Assembly: GCA_017508465.1 (NCBI GenBank)
Contig: JAFVYW010000074.1
Span: 1 to 37,366 of the forward strand
Source of the DNA: Clostridia bacterium
GTDB lineage: Bacteria; Bacillota; Clostridia; Oscillospirales; CAG-272
Direction: 5' to 3'
DNA: 37,366 bases
Shown: piece after piece, positions 18,701 through 27,646 of the stretch
Layout: each line of letters begins with the position of its first letter
Numbering within the stretch: position 1 is the first letter of the stretch
Program-made: the position numbers and the translations under genes
Notes under the pieces: generated by a model
Database searches by the model: none
What the model was told of the DNA's origin: nothing
Seen by the model: only the letters and a program-made list of their open reading frames with translations

Positions 18701-20401
18701 AACGCCGACGCTGTCATAAACCTCGGAGCGTCTTAAAATGACCTCACCCGAAAGCACCGAGAGAAGTTCACTTCCCTTGGAAACCGCTACCCCTCTCTCG
18801 AGAGAAACGGAAAGAAGGGTGAGTGTACCGCCGTTGACGGTGAAGGCAGGAGAGGACGTCATCTCTGCCTTATCTTCTTCGGCGATGATGCCTGCATCTG
18901 CGATGCTCGTCGAAGCACCAAGCGTGAAAGTACCATCTTCGTTTTCGATGATGGGCTTATAGGTATTGAATACCTTGGTACCGTTTTCATACGCATGGGC
19001 AACCACTACCTTACCATTGGTAAAGGTGACATTCGCGCCTGCGACAACCTTGATGGTATTCTTACCGATGAAGGTGAGGGTGTTGCCACTAAGGTCGATG
19101 ACAACATTTTCAGCCGTCGCATTCAATACGGCACTGCCATCCACCGAGAGATTACCCGCCAGCTTGTATGTGCCATTTGTCTTAAGGGCCATAGCAAGGT
19201 CATCCATCGTGAAGATACCGCCTTCGGCAACAGGCTTCACAGTGATTTCACCGCTGTTGGGAATCACATTGACATAGGCGTAGGTTTTGCCGTTTTCGAC
19301 AAAGGCGTTCGCGGAGCGTTCCACGCCGTCCATCTTATAAACGACCTTTTCCACGCCGTTCGACAGCTGTATCTTTACGGTGAGGGGGTGATTGAAGATG
19401 CTCTCGGGAAGCGGGAGACCGTCTGCGGTCATATCCGCCATCTTCACCTCAAGCTTCGCGCCATCCAGCGCGTAGTTATATGTTACGGTAGAGTTCTGTC
19501 TTTCACGAATATACTTTGTCGCGCGTCCGAAGGTGGTTACCCATACCGTACCCGCTTTCTGATATTCGCTCAGTTTCTGAAAGAGCGCTTCTGCTTCCGC
19601 ATAGGTAGCATCGCCCGAGGTCTCTTGGATGCCGTGACACATCGTCACAACCCAGCCACCGTTTTGCGCCGCATATTCTACCGCGTTCGGAATCGTAACA
19701 TTTACGCCCTCGTGTTCATTATCGTAGAAAGCAAGCATCCAGAGGTTGTACCAACCTCCTGTTTGTTCGGAACCGGGAGTAGGGTCGAGAGATTGGATGT
19801 TTCTGCCTACCTGAAAACGGTCGCCCTGACGGACGGCGTAATAGGTTCTCTTTACATACTCCATTGCGCCATCGGAGAGCGTGTTATTGGAGGGGGCAAG
19901 GCAGATAGCATCATAGCCAAGATAATCCTTGATGAGGTTCTTGGATTCTACGATTTCCTGCTGATAGTTTTCCGGATTGTTGTTTTCCTCGCCTTGGGCA
20001 ATTCTTTCAGGGTCTGTGCCCATCCAACGCTCGGAAGGCAATACCATATGCGTATAGGTGTGGCTTTCTACCTCAAGTCTGCCGTTAGCAAAGAGATTTC
20101 TCCATCTTTCAACTTTGGTCGGATCCATCTCATATACATCACCGTTTTTCTTCTCGTAGTTGCTTCGCACAATAGCCATGGTAGAGCCGTAGAGGTCATA
20201 CTTTTCAAACATCTGGTCAAGCCATACATTCGTGTTCCAGTCGCCGTCATCGAATGTCATCGAGACGATACCGTTTGCACCATTGTACGCCTGCATAATC
20301 TCTGCGGAATACGATTCAGGCTCGGCGGCAAATACGCCAAGCGAGAGCGCTGACACAAGAAGTGTCAGGCACAAAATAAAGGGTAGGATGTGTTTTTTCA
20401 T
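15794..20401 (-). CDS. Secreted CE4-type polysaccharide deacetylase fused to beta-helix regions (upstream copy)
   Basis: The 1535-residue paralogue of the next gene has the same layout: signal peptide (about 1-25), CE4-like domain with TFDDGD (D51, D52) and SHTYTH (H114, H118), CLAPSNN and CHGIQETSG, an Ig-like stretch, two beta-helix-like regions, and the shared 212-residue C-terminal module. By my alignment that module differs from the other copy at 9 of 212 positions and residues 17-54 are identical, while the middle is much more divergent. It is first in a two-gene operon, 54 bases before the second gene, with its own sigma-A-like promoter and AGGAGA before ATG 20401. It is probably secreted and probably modifies or binds an exopolysaccharide or cell-wall glycan (inference). 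Confidence 0.75.
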   Translation of the reverse strand: MKKHILPFILCLTLLVSALSLGVFAAEPESYSAEIMQAYNGANGIVSMTFDDGDWNTNVWLDQMFEKYDLYGSTMAIVRSNYEKKNGDVYEMDPTKVERWRNLFANGRLEVESHTYTHMVLPSERWMGTDPERIAQGEENNNPENYQQEIVESKNLIKDYLGYDAICLAPSNNTLSDGAMEYVKRTYYAVRQGDRFQVGRNIQSLDPTPGSEQTGGWYNLWMLAFYDNEHEGVNVTIPNAVEYAAQNGGWVVTMCHGIQETSGDATYAEAEALFQKLSEYQKAGTVWVTTFGRATKYIRERQNSTVTYNYALDGAKLEVKMADMTADGLPLPESIFNHPLTVKIQLSNGVEKVVYKMDGVERSANAFVENGKTYAYVNVIPNSGEITVKPVAEGGIFTMDDLAMALKTNGTYKLAGNLSVDGSAVLNATAENVVIDLSGNTLTFIGKNTIKVVAGANVTFTNGKVVVAHAYENGTKVFNTYKPIIENEDGTFTLGASTSIADAGIIAEEDKAEMTSSPAFTVNGGTLTLLSVSLERGVAVSKGSELLSVLSGEVILRRSEVYDSVGVLSWANVSTRLIYMQRQATPTKLTIDESHIYMALPNSYYNGTLLSNEAPKSIDSATGALTSANNILDGKDTVMICYVNGTTADTGVDIDITNSHIETYHRGFLSATNYKATDTLNMSDSRMVTTSKSNYQSRGFEFYSADLVFENCLLHLVDNGITMNDGDKGDTSLVMKQCYVYCNHILRSPSVKNDIYLEDVFMSGGMLRWNGYDNASSTSLPTIKIAGSFYTTTPICEKAPVYETEDWPSNSTKNFWFNLVKTNETDTIVSGTPTWAVVVKHADGTRDILTTDNATKNVLVNGDILYLWNRSVTNTIVEMIGDVDVRTYGVESHFIVYGNGSFNPLDGTLGQISLIRGDGSHIYYLNNAEKTLQNTFGTLASGQTLVLESDQRVDSALFVPNNKQIAVDLNGYTVYHAAVPDNYTRIEPLFGTQNANSVFYLYSSRAGGRVMNGYNYRVYNGKEEYNNNLAGTVFRCNSGKLFLGYGLNGAPRGERFSVYGGQLVLLDKGEVRINGSDWYNISNDNSTAFMFMGENAGRVFRFTNSNLYMRFHARVCSFRNMTKTPVDIVFENANIYSNNAGRLLIYEFTADTMLETQTIILRNSGVYNMKFGAKDKFRVILEGNCYTYEKVSEFVTVAPGHFTQDRTADVTVTGTSYPQGSLYGGEEMLDANASYRYNQMTFSAKDYLGTLYTNITLDSALDLHLYVPVDANLTSVKADGVELLDKEALETIGTKEYYDVTISKAPKYASDKISVTITIANRTYYLEHSLVNYAKNLLSMDESKVSEASRAYLADSKEMMRYALQYAKEVITAYGDPAELDEINALLGTFALTDADKVLENVKENLPSGTGVSAAFDLDAKVGFALGVANTFTGKVTVNIGEDTVSGEYTGDATANGDIVDVLVIPNILAYRLYAMDVTITVEGENAGVAVNTTFTYNLATYVNSGVSGNVGTALYAYAKAAKAYGEKHTVGTID

Positions 20402-20433
20402 AAAGATCTCCTTAAATATTTAAAGGTGACTAC

Positions 20434-20463
20434 ATTATATCACACCACAAGTACGAAAATCAA
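20434..20463 (-). promoter_or_regulatory. Promoter of the deacetylase/beta-helix operon
   Basis: Minus-strand TTGATT (20463-20458), 18-base spacer, TATAAT (20439-20434), about 33 bases before the ATG. Confidence 0.7.
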
Positions 20464-20510
20464 CCAATTGTAAATCTTTAAAATAATTTCGTTAAAAACC
20501 TACATCACTT

Positions 20511-20529
20511 TTTGTATATTATATACAAA
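20511..20529. repeat. AT-rich 19-base palindrome
   Basis: TTTGTATAT, T, ATATACAAA is a perfect palindrome with 9-bp arms. It lies between the pfl terminator and the promoter of the deacetylase operon, about 50 bases upstream of that -35. It could be an operator; no regulator is assigned. Confidence 0.4.
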
Positions 20530-20557
20530 AAACCGCCACACAAAAAAGGGTGGCGGT
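20524..20557 (-). terminator. Terminator after pflA
   Basis: On the minus strand, ACCGCCAC (20557-20550) pairs with GTGGCGGT (20539-20532) and is followed by a run of T. It is about 60 bases past the pflA stop. Confidence 0.85.
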
Positions 20558-20618
20558 CAGGCTTTATGGTATATCGGAAGGGAGAGTCCGGAAGCTTCTC
20601 CAAAGAAAACGCTTCCCT

Positions 20619-21350
20619 TCAAAAGTTCTGATGGATAAAATTCTCAAGCGCGTCCCTCGTGTTAAGGGATAGGGCGTCAAGATGCGAAAGTGGGTTATCG
20701 ATGCCAAGCTTTTCATACTTGAAAAAGCCCATGGTATGAAAAGGGAGAAGCTCATACTTCTCTATTTTTTCACGATAGGGAGAAAGTACTTCAAGATACT
20801 TTTTCATTTTCTCCGTGGTATCGTTGATTGTCGGAACAATGACGGTGCGCACCCAGATTTTCTTATTCTGCGATGCGACATGTGCGAGCGTTTCAAGCAC
20901 AGGAGAGAGCGAACCGCCCGTATACTTCCGATACTCCTCGTCCGACGGAAATTTCAGGTCGAGAATGATATGGTCTGCCATGCGGAGCATCTCTCGCCTG
21001 TCATCATCCAGTGGGAGCGCACCCGAGGTGTCGATGGTATAGGAAATGCCACCCTCAACAAGGCTACGACATAAAGGTAATAGTGCCTTCGCCTGCAGGA
21101 GTGGTTCTCCGCCCGAGAAGGTCACGCCACCACCGCTTGCGCGGAAATAGGGGGTGTATCTTTTGATTTTTGCATAAAGCTCTTCGGGAGAATACTCCTT
21201 TGTCGCGCGCATATCCCAGGTGTCGGGATTGTGGCAATAGACACAGCGCAGCGGGCATCCGCCAAGGAAGATACCGAAACGAATTCCCTCGCCATCACGC
21301 GTGGCGAGGGATTCGAAGGAATGAATATAAATCGGGATAAAATCCTGCAA
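20619..21350 (-). CDS. pflA: Pyruvate formate-lyase activating enzyme (radical SAM)
   Basis: Generates the glycyl radical on PflB using S-adenosylmethionine and a 4Fe-4S cluster, in the cytosol under anaerobic conditions. The 243-residue protein has the radical-SAM motif CPLRCVYC (C32, C36, C39), the SGGGVTFSGGEPLLQ segment (72-86) and a C-terminal LPFHTMGFFKYEKLG typical of PFL activases. The start is TTG at 21350, with AGAGG 8 bases upstream, only 15 bases after the pflB stop, so the two are co-transcribed. The neighbour identifies the partner. Confidence 0.97.
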   Translation of the reverse strand: MQDFIPIYIHSFESLATRDGEGIRFGIFLGGCPLRCVYCHNPDTWDMRATKEYSPEELYAKIKRYTPYFRASGGGVTFSGGEPLLQAKALLPLCRSLVEGGISYTIDTSGALPLDDDRREMLRMADHIILDLKFPSDEEYRKYTGGSLSPVLETLAHVASQNKKIWVRTVIVPTINDTTEKMKKYLEVLSPYREKIEKYELLPFHTMGFFKYEKLGIDNPLSHLDALSLNTRDALENFIHQNF

Positions 21351-21365
21351 TTTGTAAACCTCTTT

Positions 21366-23594
21366 TTACATTTTTTCGTGGAATGTACGGGAAATAACCT
21401 CAAGCTGCTTGTCCCTGGAGAGGCGATTGAAGTTGACGGCATAGCCAGAAACACGAATGGTAAGATTGGGATACAGGTTCGGATCCTCCATCGCGTCGAT
21501 CAGCTTCTGTCGGTCAAGGACATTGACATTCAGGTGGTGTGCTCCCTGTGCGAAATAACCGTCGAGAATGGCGCAAAGCTTTTCGCGTCTGTCCTCAAGG
21601 TCAACGCCGAGGGTTTCGGGAATAATGGAGAAGGTGTTGGAAATACCATCACGACAGCATTCATAAGGAATTTTCGCCACGGAGTTGAGAGACGCGAGCG
21701 CGCCCTCGGCATCTCTGCCGTGCATGGGGTTCGCGCCTGGTGCGAAGGGCTCGCCGCTGCGGCGTCCATCGGGGGTGTTACCTGTCTTTCTGCCGTAAAC
21801 CACATTCGAGGTAATGGTGAGGACGGAGAGGGTGTGCTTTGCGCCACGATATGCCGGCGTCTTGCAAAGCTGCTCATAGAAGTAACGGACCACCCATGTT
21901 GCAATCTCGTCGACGCGGTCATCATCGTTACCATACTTGGGGAAATCGCCTTCGCGAACGAAGTCGACGATAAGACCGCTTTCGTCCTTCACGGGAGTGA
22001 CCTTTGCATACTTGATTGCCGAAAGGGAGTCGACAAGGACAGAAAGTCCGCTGATGCCAAACGCCATGAGTCTCTCAAGTTCAGAATCATGGAAGCTCAT
22101 AATCAGTCTTTCATACGCGTACTTATCGTGCATATAGTGAATGACATTCATTGTGTTGACATAAAGCTTCGCCATCCATGTCATATAGCCTTTCAGTGCC
22201 TCGACAACCTCTTCATAATCAAGAGGCTTCTCGTCGGAGAACACAGGACCGACGGGAGCAATCTGGTCGCCGACAAGTTCCTCCTTACCGCCGTTGAGCG
22301 TCATCAGAAGAACCTTCGCAAGATTACATCTTGCGCCGAAGAACTGCATCTGCTTGCCACACTTCATCGCACTGACACAGCAGGCTATCGCATAGTCGTC
22401 GCCATACAGCGGACGCATCACATCATCGTTTTCATACTGAATGGCATCGGTGCGGATAGAGACCTCCGCGCAGAACTTCTTGAAGTTTTCCGGAAGATTT
22501 TGTGACCAGAGCACCGTAATGTTCGGCTCTGCCGAAGGCGTAAGGTTATAGAGTGTGTTCAGAAGACGGAAGGAGGACTTCGTGACAAGAGGTCTGCCAT
22601 CCTCTCCCATACCGCCCTCCGAGGTGGTTACCCATACGGGATCGCCGGCGAAGAGGTCGTTATATTCAGGGGTACGAAGGTGACGGATAAGCCGAAGCTT
22701 GAGTACGAGGTCATCGATAAGCTCCTGTACACCCTCTTCGGTAATCGTGCCCTCTTTCAGGTCACGCTCAAAATAAATATCAAGGAAGGTGGTAATTCTG
22801 CCAATCGAGTTTGCCGCGCCATTCTGCTCCTTTTGACCGCCAAGATATGCGAAGTATACCCACTGAACGGCCTCATAGGAGTTTTCAGCAGGTCTGCCGA
22901 TGTTGCAGCCATACTGTGCCGCCATGGTTTTCAGGTCGCGCATGAAGTCGAGCTGACGCGCGATATCCTCGAGCAGACGGATGTTTTCGTCACTCATATC
23001 TCTCTCGCCGATAGCGCGCTTGTCGCGGAGTTTTTCCTGCATCAGATAATCCATACCATAGAGCGCAAGGCGGCGGTAATCGCCGATCAATCTGCCTCTG
23101 CCATAAGCATCGGGAAGTCCTGTCAGGATGCCCGCATGGCGCGCATGGCGCATGGTTTCCGTGTACACACGGAAAACGCCCTGGTTATGTGTAGTACGAA
23201 ACCTCACCTCGGAGCGCACATTGTCGCCGATATCATAGCCGTATGCCGCGCAAGCCTGTTCGGCGTTACGGAAGCCCGCAAAGGGACAAATCGCACGGGA
23301 AAGGGGTCTCTCGGTCTGAAGTCCGAGAATAATATCATCCTCCTTGATGATATATCCGGGGTTATATGTAAGAATGGACGAAACGCGGTTTGTCTCAATA
23401 CTTAAAACGCCGCCATGCGCCATCTCCTCGCGGAGCAGGTCCTGCACGCGGGCAAACACACGCTTGGTGCGTTCCGTCGGTCCTGCAAGAAATGAGCCAT
23501 CGCCCGTATAAAGAGTGTAATTCTTCTGGATGAAATCGCGGACATTGATACTATCCTGCCATGCTCCGCCTACAAAATTTCTCCAAGCATCCAT
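21366..23594 (-). CDS. pflB: Formate C-acetyltransferase (pyruvate formate-lyase)
   Basis: Converts pyruvate and CoA to acetyl-CoA and formate in mixed-acid fermentation. With the start at ATG 23594 (GGAGG 8 bases upstream) the protein is 742 residues and begins MDAWRNF, as family members do. The frame continues 27 codons upstream, but that extension is leader sequence. Catalytic features are the cysteine pair C405-C406 in IACCVSAM and the radical glycine G717 in [11 protein letters not shown] near the C-terminus. It is first in the operon with pflA. A 140-nt leader separates it from a sigma-A promoter, and a Rex-like site lies further upstream, consistent with NADH/NAD control. Confidence 0.98.
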   Translation of the reverse strand: MDAWRNFVGGAWQDSINVRDFIQKNYTLYTGDGSFLAGPTERTKRVFARVQDLLREEMAHGGVLSIETNRVSSILTYNPGYIIKEDDIILGLQTERPLSRAICPFAGFRNAEQACAAYGYDIGDNVRSEVRFRTTHNQGVFRVYTETMRHARHAGILTGLPDAYGRGRLIGDYRRLALYGMDYLMQEKLRDKRAIGERDMSDENIRLLEDIARQLDFMRDLKTMAAQYGCNIGRPAENSYEAVQWVYFAYLGGQKEQNGAANSIGRITTFLDIYFERDLKEGTITEEGVQELIDDLVLKLRLIRHLRTPEYNDLFAGDPVWVTTSEGGMGEDGRPLVTKSSFRLLNTLYNLTPSAEPNITVLWSQNLPENFKKFCAEVSIRTDAIQYENDDVMRPLYGDDYAIACCVSAMKCGKQMQFFGARCNLAKVLLMTLNGGKEELVGDQIAPVGPVFSDEKPLDYEEVVEALKGYMTWMAKLYVNTMNVIHYMHDKYAYERLIMSFHDSELERLMAFGISGLSVLVDSLSAIKYAKVTPVKDESGLIVDFVREGDFPKYGNDDDRVDEIATWVVRYFYEQLCKTPAYRGAKHTLSVLTITSNVVYGRKTGNTPDGRRSGEPFAPGANPMHGRDAEGALASLNSVAKIPYECCRDGISNTFSIIPETLGVDLEDRREKLCAILDGYFAQGAHHLNVNVLDRQKLIDAMEDPNLYPNLTIRVSGYAVNFNRLSRDKQLEVISRTFHEKM

Positions 23595-23733
23595 TGTTGG
23601 TCCTCCTCTGAAATCGATATATACAAAAAGGACTTTTCCGCAACTGCGAAAAAATCCTGCCCAGGCACGCGACATTGTGTGAATTCGTCGCTCCCTCGAA
23701 GTACTCTTCTGTGTGCCGGTTGCGACTGTATAT

Positions 23734-23763
23734 ATTTTAGCACATTACAGGGTTTTTTGTCAA
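23734..23763 (-). promoter_or_regulatory. Sigma-A promoter of pflB-pflA
   Basis: Minus-strand TTGACA (23763-23758), 18-base spacer, TAAAAT (23739-23734). The roughly 130-nt leader includes a small stem around 23636-23657 (TTTTTCGCA with TGCGGAAAA). Confidence 0.75.
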
Positions 23764-23792
23764 TACCCATTTTGTAACCTTTTTTCGATAAT

Positions 23793-23810
23793 TTGTGTAT
23801 TTTTTAACAA
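23793..23810. promoter_or_regulatory. Candidate Rex (redox repressor) operator
   Basis: TTGTGTA-TTTT-TTAACAA matches the clostridial Rex consensus TTGTTAA-N4-TTAACAA at 12 of 14 fixed positions, with a perfect right half. It lies 30 bases upstream of the pflB -35 and 68 bases upstream of the divergent lipoprotein promoter. Rex control of pfl genes is known in other Firmicutes. Confidence 0.5.
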
Positions 23811-23877
23811 GCACATACTATATATAGTGTTTTTTTGCGATTTTCTCTTTTTTTATCTTCCATTTCATTTTCTTTTC

Positions 23878-23906
23878 TTGACAGCGCATGTCTTTTGTAG
23901 TATAAT
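23878..23906 (+). promoter_or_regulatory. Consensus sigma-A promoter of the transglutaminase-like lipoprotein operon
   Basis: TTGACA (23878-23883), 17-base spacer, TATAAT (23901-23906): a perfect consensus match. Confidence 0.9.
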
Positions 23907-23938
23907 GAAGAAAAGAAAAAATGTAAGGAGAAAAGAAA

Positions 23939-26851
23939 ATGAAAAAACTACTCTCTCTTCTGATATGTCTTATCCTCGCCCTCTCTCTTCTTCTGACCTC
24001 CTGTGTCATTCCTCCCCTGCCCGACACAGGCGAAACGCCGGATAATAAAGAGGACGGCAAAAACGATGATGAAAACAATAATAACAACAACGAAAACAAT
24101 AACAACAACGATAACGAAACCCCGGTCACACCGCCTGAAGTTATCCTTCCCACCCTCCCCGATGTCGACGAGGGAGAGTTCGGTACATACACCACCTATT
24201 ATCGTCTCGCATGCAAGGACGATGCTTTCACCCTCTATGCTTACCAGACGAATGACAAGGGCGAGTTCCGCGCCATTCCCCTATCAGGTACCTTCACCGA
24301 GGAGGATGGCAACTACACGCTGACCTACGAAAACGGTGAGGTCGGCTACGGCAAGTACTACCTCGGCAATTTCACCCTCACCGACAAGAACTTCGTCTCG
24401 GCCGAAGAGGTCGACGCCCGCGGAGGTGATGGTGTGACCGAGGTGGAAATCACCCCTTCGCAGGGTGGTACGGACTTCGGCTACAAGGACCTCGCAAACG
24501 AAAAGGACGGCAAGGGTATGCAGGCGTTCTATCGCGATATGCTTGCCGCGTGCAAGGACTTTGCCACCAACACCGCCGATGTCGGTCTGTCGGAGGATTA
24601 TTACAAATTATGTGAACTTAACTTTGCAAAATACAACATTTCTGCCGAACAGGCACAGGCAGTATGGAGCGTTTTCCGCATGGAGAACCCTGCGTTTTAT
24701 TGGTTGAGCTCCACCTGTTATTTCAGTTCCAACACCTTCATTCTCACGATCGACGAGGAGTATAGCGTTGGCGCATATCGCAGTGAGTATAACGCGGATA
24801 TCCAGAACATGCTCGAGAGCGCAAGCAATTATATCCGGAATGCGGATACCGACCTCGAGCGCGCGCTTTTGCTTCACGATTTCCTTGCGCTCCGTATCGA
24901 TTATGCCTACAAAGAGGGCACCGAAGAGCCCGAAACGGCATCCTGGGCGCACAACATCCTTGGTGCGGCGCGCGTCGGCTACGGCGTTTGTGAAACTTAT
25001 GCCAAGACCTACCAGTTCCTCTGCCAATCCGTCGGCATTCCCACCCTCTTTGTTACAGGATATGCAGGTGAGCCTCATGCATGGAACCTCATTTATATCG
25101 ACGGCGAATGGGTTGGTGTCGATGTCACCTGGGACGATATGGACGGCGCACATTACCTGACCTCGTACTTCGGTATGTCAGCGTCCGCTCTCGCAAAGGA
25201 TCATACACAGGATGCGACAGGTGGCAAGGGCTCGTCTTATCATTACAAGACGCCCACCATCTCCCCCTTCGGTCTTTCCCTCTGCACCATCACCGATGAT
25301 GACGGCAATACCACGCTTTGCAAAAATCTTGACACGGCCCTCGCCCTTATCACCGCCGCCGAGGGCGAATATATCATCAAATATTATAATTACACCAAAA
25401 ACGGCGCCTACACCGTAGCGCCCCCCGATATCACCTATTACATCTCCGACGCTACCTTCCCCGAATGCACTTCTCTTTTCATTGGCGGTGCGTACTACAC
25501 CGCAAATACCGCCGAGACGAAGGTCAATCTCGCGGCAACCGATTTTACTCTTAACATCCCCGTGATGTTCGAGGACACCGTCCTTCTTGCATCGCACCCC
25601 ACACACCGCGGCCTGACAAGTGACGGCTCCCCCCTGTATGGGCAAGGAACATTCACCCTCGGGGTACGCTCTGTTCTTGACCTTATCTATGCCGAAGGCA
25701 AGCTTGTGCTGACGGCCGATGCCGAAATCCTCTCCGCTACCGCGACAGAGCTTTCGACCGACGGCGAAGGTATAACGGTGCTTCTGCACAAACTCATTCT
25801 CACCACCGCAAGCAACACCATCCGACATCTGAGCGGTGACCTCTACATCAAGGACATTGAATGTCTGAAAATTGGTGACGGCACACTTCACATCTATGAA
25901 GAGCCGACCGCTTCCCTGACGCTTCTCTCGCAGGAAGCCTTCCCCATCTCGCTCATTTTGCAAGGTGGCAAGGATGCACATCTCACCGCAAAAGACTTCC
26001 TCACCCTCGGCGAATACAGCAAGGGCAACGATATCTCTGTCTCCACCTTGAATGGCGGAAAGCTTCTCGTGCGTACCGATTACTTCGCGATGAACGATCA
26101 ATACACCTTCGTCTTAAAAGACATCACCACCGCAGATGACCTGACCTACGCGGGCAACACCCTGCTCGCCTACACCGGCAACGCACAGGAATTCACCTTG
26201 CCAGAAGGTGTCACTCACATCGGTGCTTACGCCTTTGCCGAAAACGATATTCCTTTCATCACCATTCCCGATGGCATCACGCACATCTGCCGTGGCGCGT
26301 TCTATGGATCTTCCCTTACGGAAATCTCCCTTCCCGACACTCTCGTATTCTTCGATGCCACAAGCCCTGAACAAAGCTACGCGCCCCCTGCTCCCGTACA
26401 GAATTATATCTATCGTGGCACTTACGCCGAATGGGCAAGAATGATTGCGCTCTCGGGCGACTTCGTTCTTTACTTTGCTACCAAGCCCAACTTGGTATGT
26501 ACCGATGGTAATGGTATGTTCAATGCAACAATCCCCACCGACAAGGACAAACCTCTGTGCGCGGTGAGCGATCCTATCCGCGACATCCACTCCCAAAACG
26601 ATATCGCAGGAAAGCGCATGCACCATATCGCCTACAATGAAGAGGGCGAAGCGACCATCACCATCTATGATGTCTATGCCAATGGCGCGTACGGTCAGCC
26701 CACCACCCTGGCCGTTGTGACTATGACGAAAATGGCAGAGGGCAGATATTCCTTTAAAATCGGCGCAACCACCTACTATATCGCAATTACAAACGGTGTC
26801 CTCACCTACACCGACAGTGAGGGCAACCCCTCCACATCCTACCCCAACTAA
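23939..26851 (+). CDS. Lipoprotein with transglutaminase-like protease fold and LRR-like segment
   Basis: The 970-residue protein has a lipoprotein signal peptide ending in LTSC, then an Asn/Asp/Glu low-complexity linker (about 30-65) that may span the cell wall. Residues about 300-410 carry the transglutaminase-like core: C351 in GYGVCETYAKTYQ, H380 in EPHAWNLI and D395 in GVDVTWDD give a complete Cys-His-Asp triad. Such secreted bacterial domains usually act as peptidases or peptide-bond modifying enzymes. A beta-rich region of unknown kind follows. A short BspA-type leucine-rich segment comes next (about 745-805, with GVTHIGAYAFAEN and GITHICRGAFYGSSLTEISLP), then a final beta domain. ATG 23939 has AAGGAG upstream. 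It is first of an apparent operon, 18 bases before the next gene. The exact substrate is unknown. Confidence 0.75.
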   Translation: MKKLLSLLICLILALSLLLTSCVIPPLPDTGETPDNKEDGKNDDENNNNNNENNNNNDNETPVTPPEVILPTLPDVDEGEFGTYTTYYRLACKDDAFTLYAYQTNDKGEFRAIPLSGTFTEEDGNYTLTYENGEVGYGKYYLGNFTLTDKNFVSAEEVDARGGDGVTEVEITPSQGGTDFGYKDLANEKDGKGMQAFYRDMLAACKDFATNTADVGLSEDYYKLCELNFAKYNISAEQAQAVWSVFRMENPAFYWLSSTCYFSSNTFILTIDEEYSVGAYRSEYNADIQNMLESASNYIRNADTDLERALLLHDFLALRIDYAYKEGTEEPETASWAHNILGAARVGYGVCETYAKTYQFLCQSVGIPTLFVTGYAGEPHAWNLIYIDGEWVGVDVTWDDMDGAHYLTSYFGMSASALAKDHTQDATGGKGSSYHYKTPTISPFGLSLCTITDDDGNTTLCKNLDTALALITAAEGEYIIKYYNYTKNGAYTVAPPDITYYISDATFPECTSLFIGGAYYTANTAETKVNLAATDFTLNIPVMFEDTVLLASHPTHRGLTSDGSPLYGQGTFTLGVRSVLDLIYAEGKLVLTADAEILSATATELSTDGEGITVLLHKLILTTASNTIRHLSGDLYIKDIECLKIGDGTLHIYEEPTASLTLLSQEAFPISLILQGGKDAHLTAKDFLTLGEYSKGNDISVSTLNGGKLLVRTDYFAMNDQYTFVLKDITTADDLTYAGNTLLAYTGNAQEFTLPEGVTHIGAYAFAENDIPFITIPDGITHICRGAFYGSSLTEISLPDTLVFFDATSPEQSYAPPAPVQNYIYRGTYAEWARMIALSGDFVLYFATKPNLVCTDGNGMFNATIPTDKDKPLCAVSDPIRDIHSQNDIAGKRMHHIAYNEEGEATITIYDVYANGAYGQPTTLAVVTMTKMAEGRYSFKIGATTYYIAITNGVLTYTDSEGNPSTSYPN

Positions 26852-26869
26852 TCCAGCGAAAGGCACATT

Positions 26870-27589
26870 ATGGAAAAAGAAACCCCCGAAATTCAAAGCC
26901 CCGTCTTAAAATGGCTCGACAACTTCTGGTATCACTACAAGTGGCACACCCTGATTGCCGTATTTTTCGTGATTTTAATCACCGTATCGAGCGTACAGAT
27001 GTGCAAGAAGAACAGCTATGATATCTACACTATGTACGCAGGTCAGCACGATGTTGAGCGCAAGAGCGAAACGGGCGTGACCGAATATGAAACCCTTCTG
27101 CAAGGTCTCACGAAGGTATCAGGCGACTTTGATGGTGACGGTAAGGTCAATGTCTCCTTCCTCCCTCTCTTCCTTCCCTCCAACGAGGAAATCAAGGAGA
27201 TTACAAAGGAGGACGGTGTCGAGGTCAACACCGCCGTCATCAAAGAAAACAGCGAAATCTTCAACACCAATATCGTATATAGCAACTACTATATCTGTTT
27301 TCTCTCAAAATCTCTCTATGAGACCTATCGCACCATCTCGGATGTCGAAATCTTCGTCCCCCTCGGAAGCTATGTCGAGGGCACGGGCGCGACACTCTAC
27401 GCCGAGGATGCCATCCTTCTTTCCTCGACCGCCTTCGGTCAGAGCGCAGGATTTGCCGATTTTCCCGATGATACCGTCATCTGCCTCCGCAATACCACAG
27501 AGGTCTCGGAGAACCTCACAGGCGCATCCTCCCGCGAGCATTTTAAAAATGCCGAAGCTACCCTGCGCGCTATTTTAGCGATGAAATAA
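26870..27589 (+). CDS. Single-span membrane protein with EF-hand-like loop, unknown function
   Basis: The 239-residue protein has a cytoplasmic N-terminus of about 27 residues containing aromatics (WLDNFWYHYKWH), one membrane segment (about 27-45) and an outside domain. Near residue 85 it has DFDGDGKVNV, the D-x-D-x-D-G pattern of a dockerin or EF-hand calcium loop, but only one copy is visible, so it is not a normal dockerin. GAAAGG precedes ATG 26870. It starts 18 bases after the lipoprotein gene and is likely co-expressed with it, so both proteins may meet on the outer face of the membrane. I do not recognise the family. Confidence 0.75.
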   Translation: MEKETPEIQSPVLKWLDNFWYHYKWHTLIAVFFVILITVSSVQMCKKNSYDIYTMYAGQHDVERKSETGVTEYETLLQGLTKVSGDFDGDGKVNVSFLPLFLPSNEEIKEITKEDGVEVNTAVIKENSEIFNTNIVYSNYYICFLSKSLYETYRTISDVEIFVPLGSYVEGTGATLYAEDAILLSSTAFGQSAGFADFPDDTVICLRNTTEVSENLTGASSREHFKNAEATLRAILAMK

Positions 27590-27646
27590 AGGGCGCACAC
27601 CCTTCTCATCCCGCACAAAAAACATCTTCACCAAGGAGAACAACAC

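Noticed and set aside
23595..23675. 27-codon N-terminal extension of pflB
   Set aside because: The GGAGG ribosome site and the family-typical MDAWRNF start place initiation at 23594; the extension lies in the leader.
23811..23845. ACTATATATAGT palindrome followed by T-run as a terminator
   Set aside because: The stem is entirely A/T and only 6 bp, lies upstream of a promoter and has no gene to terminate.
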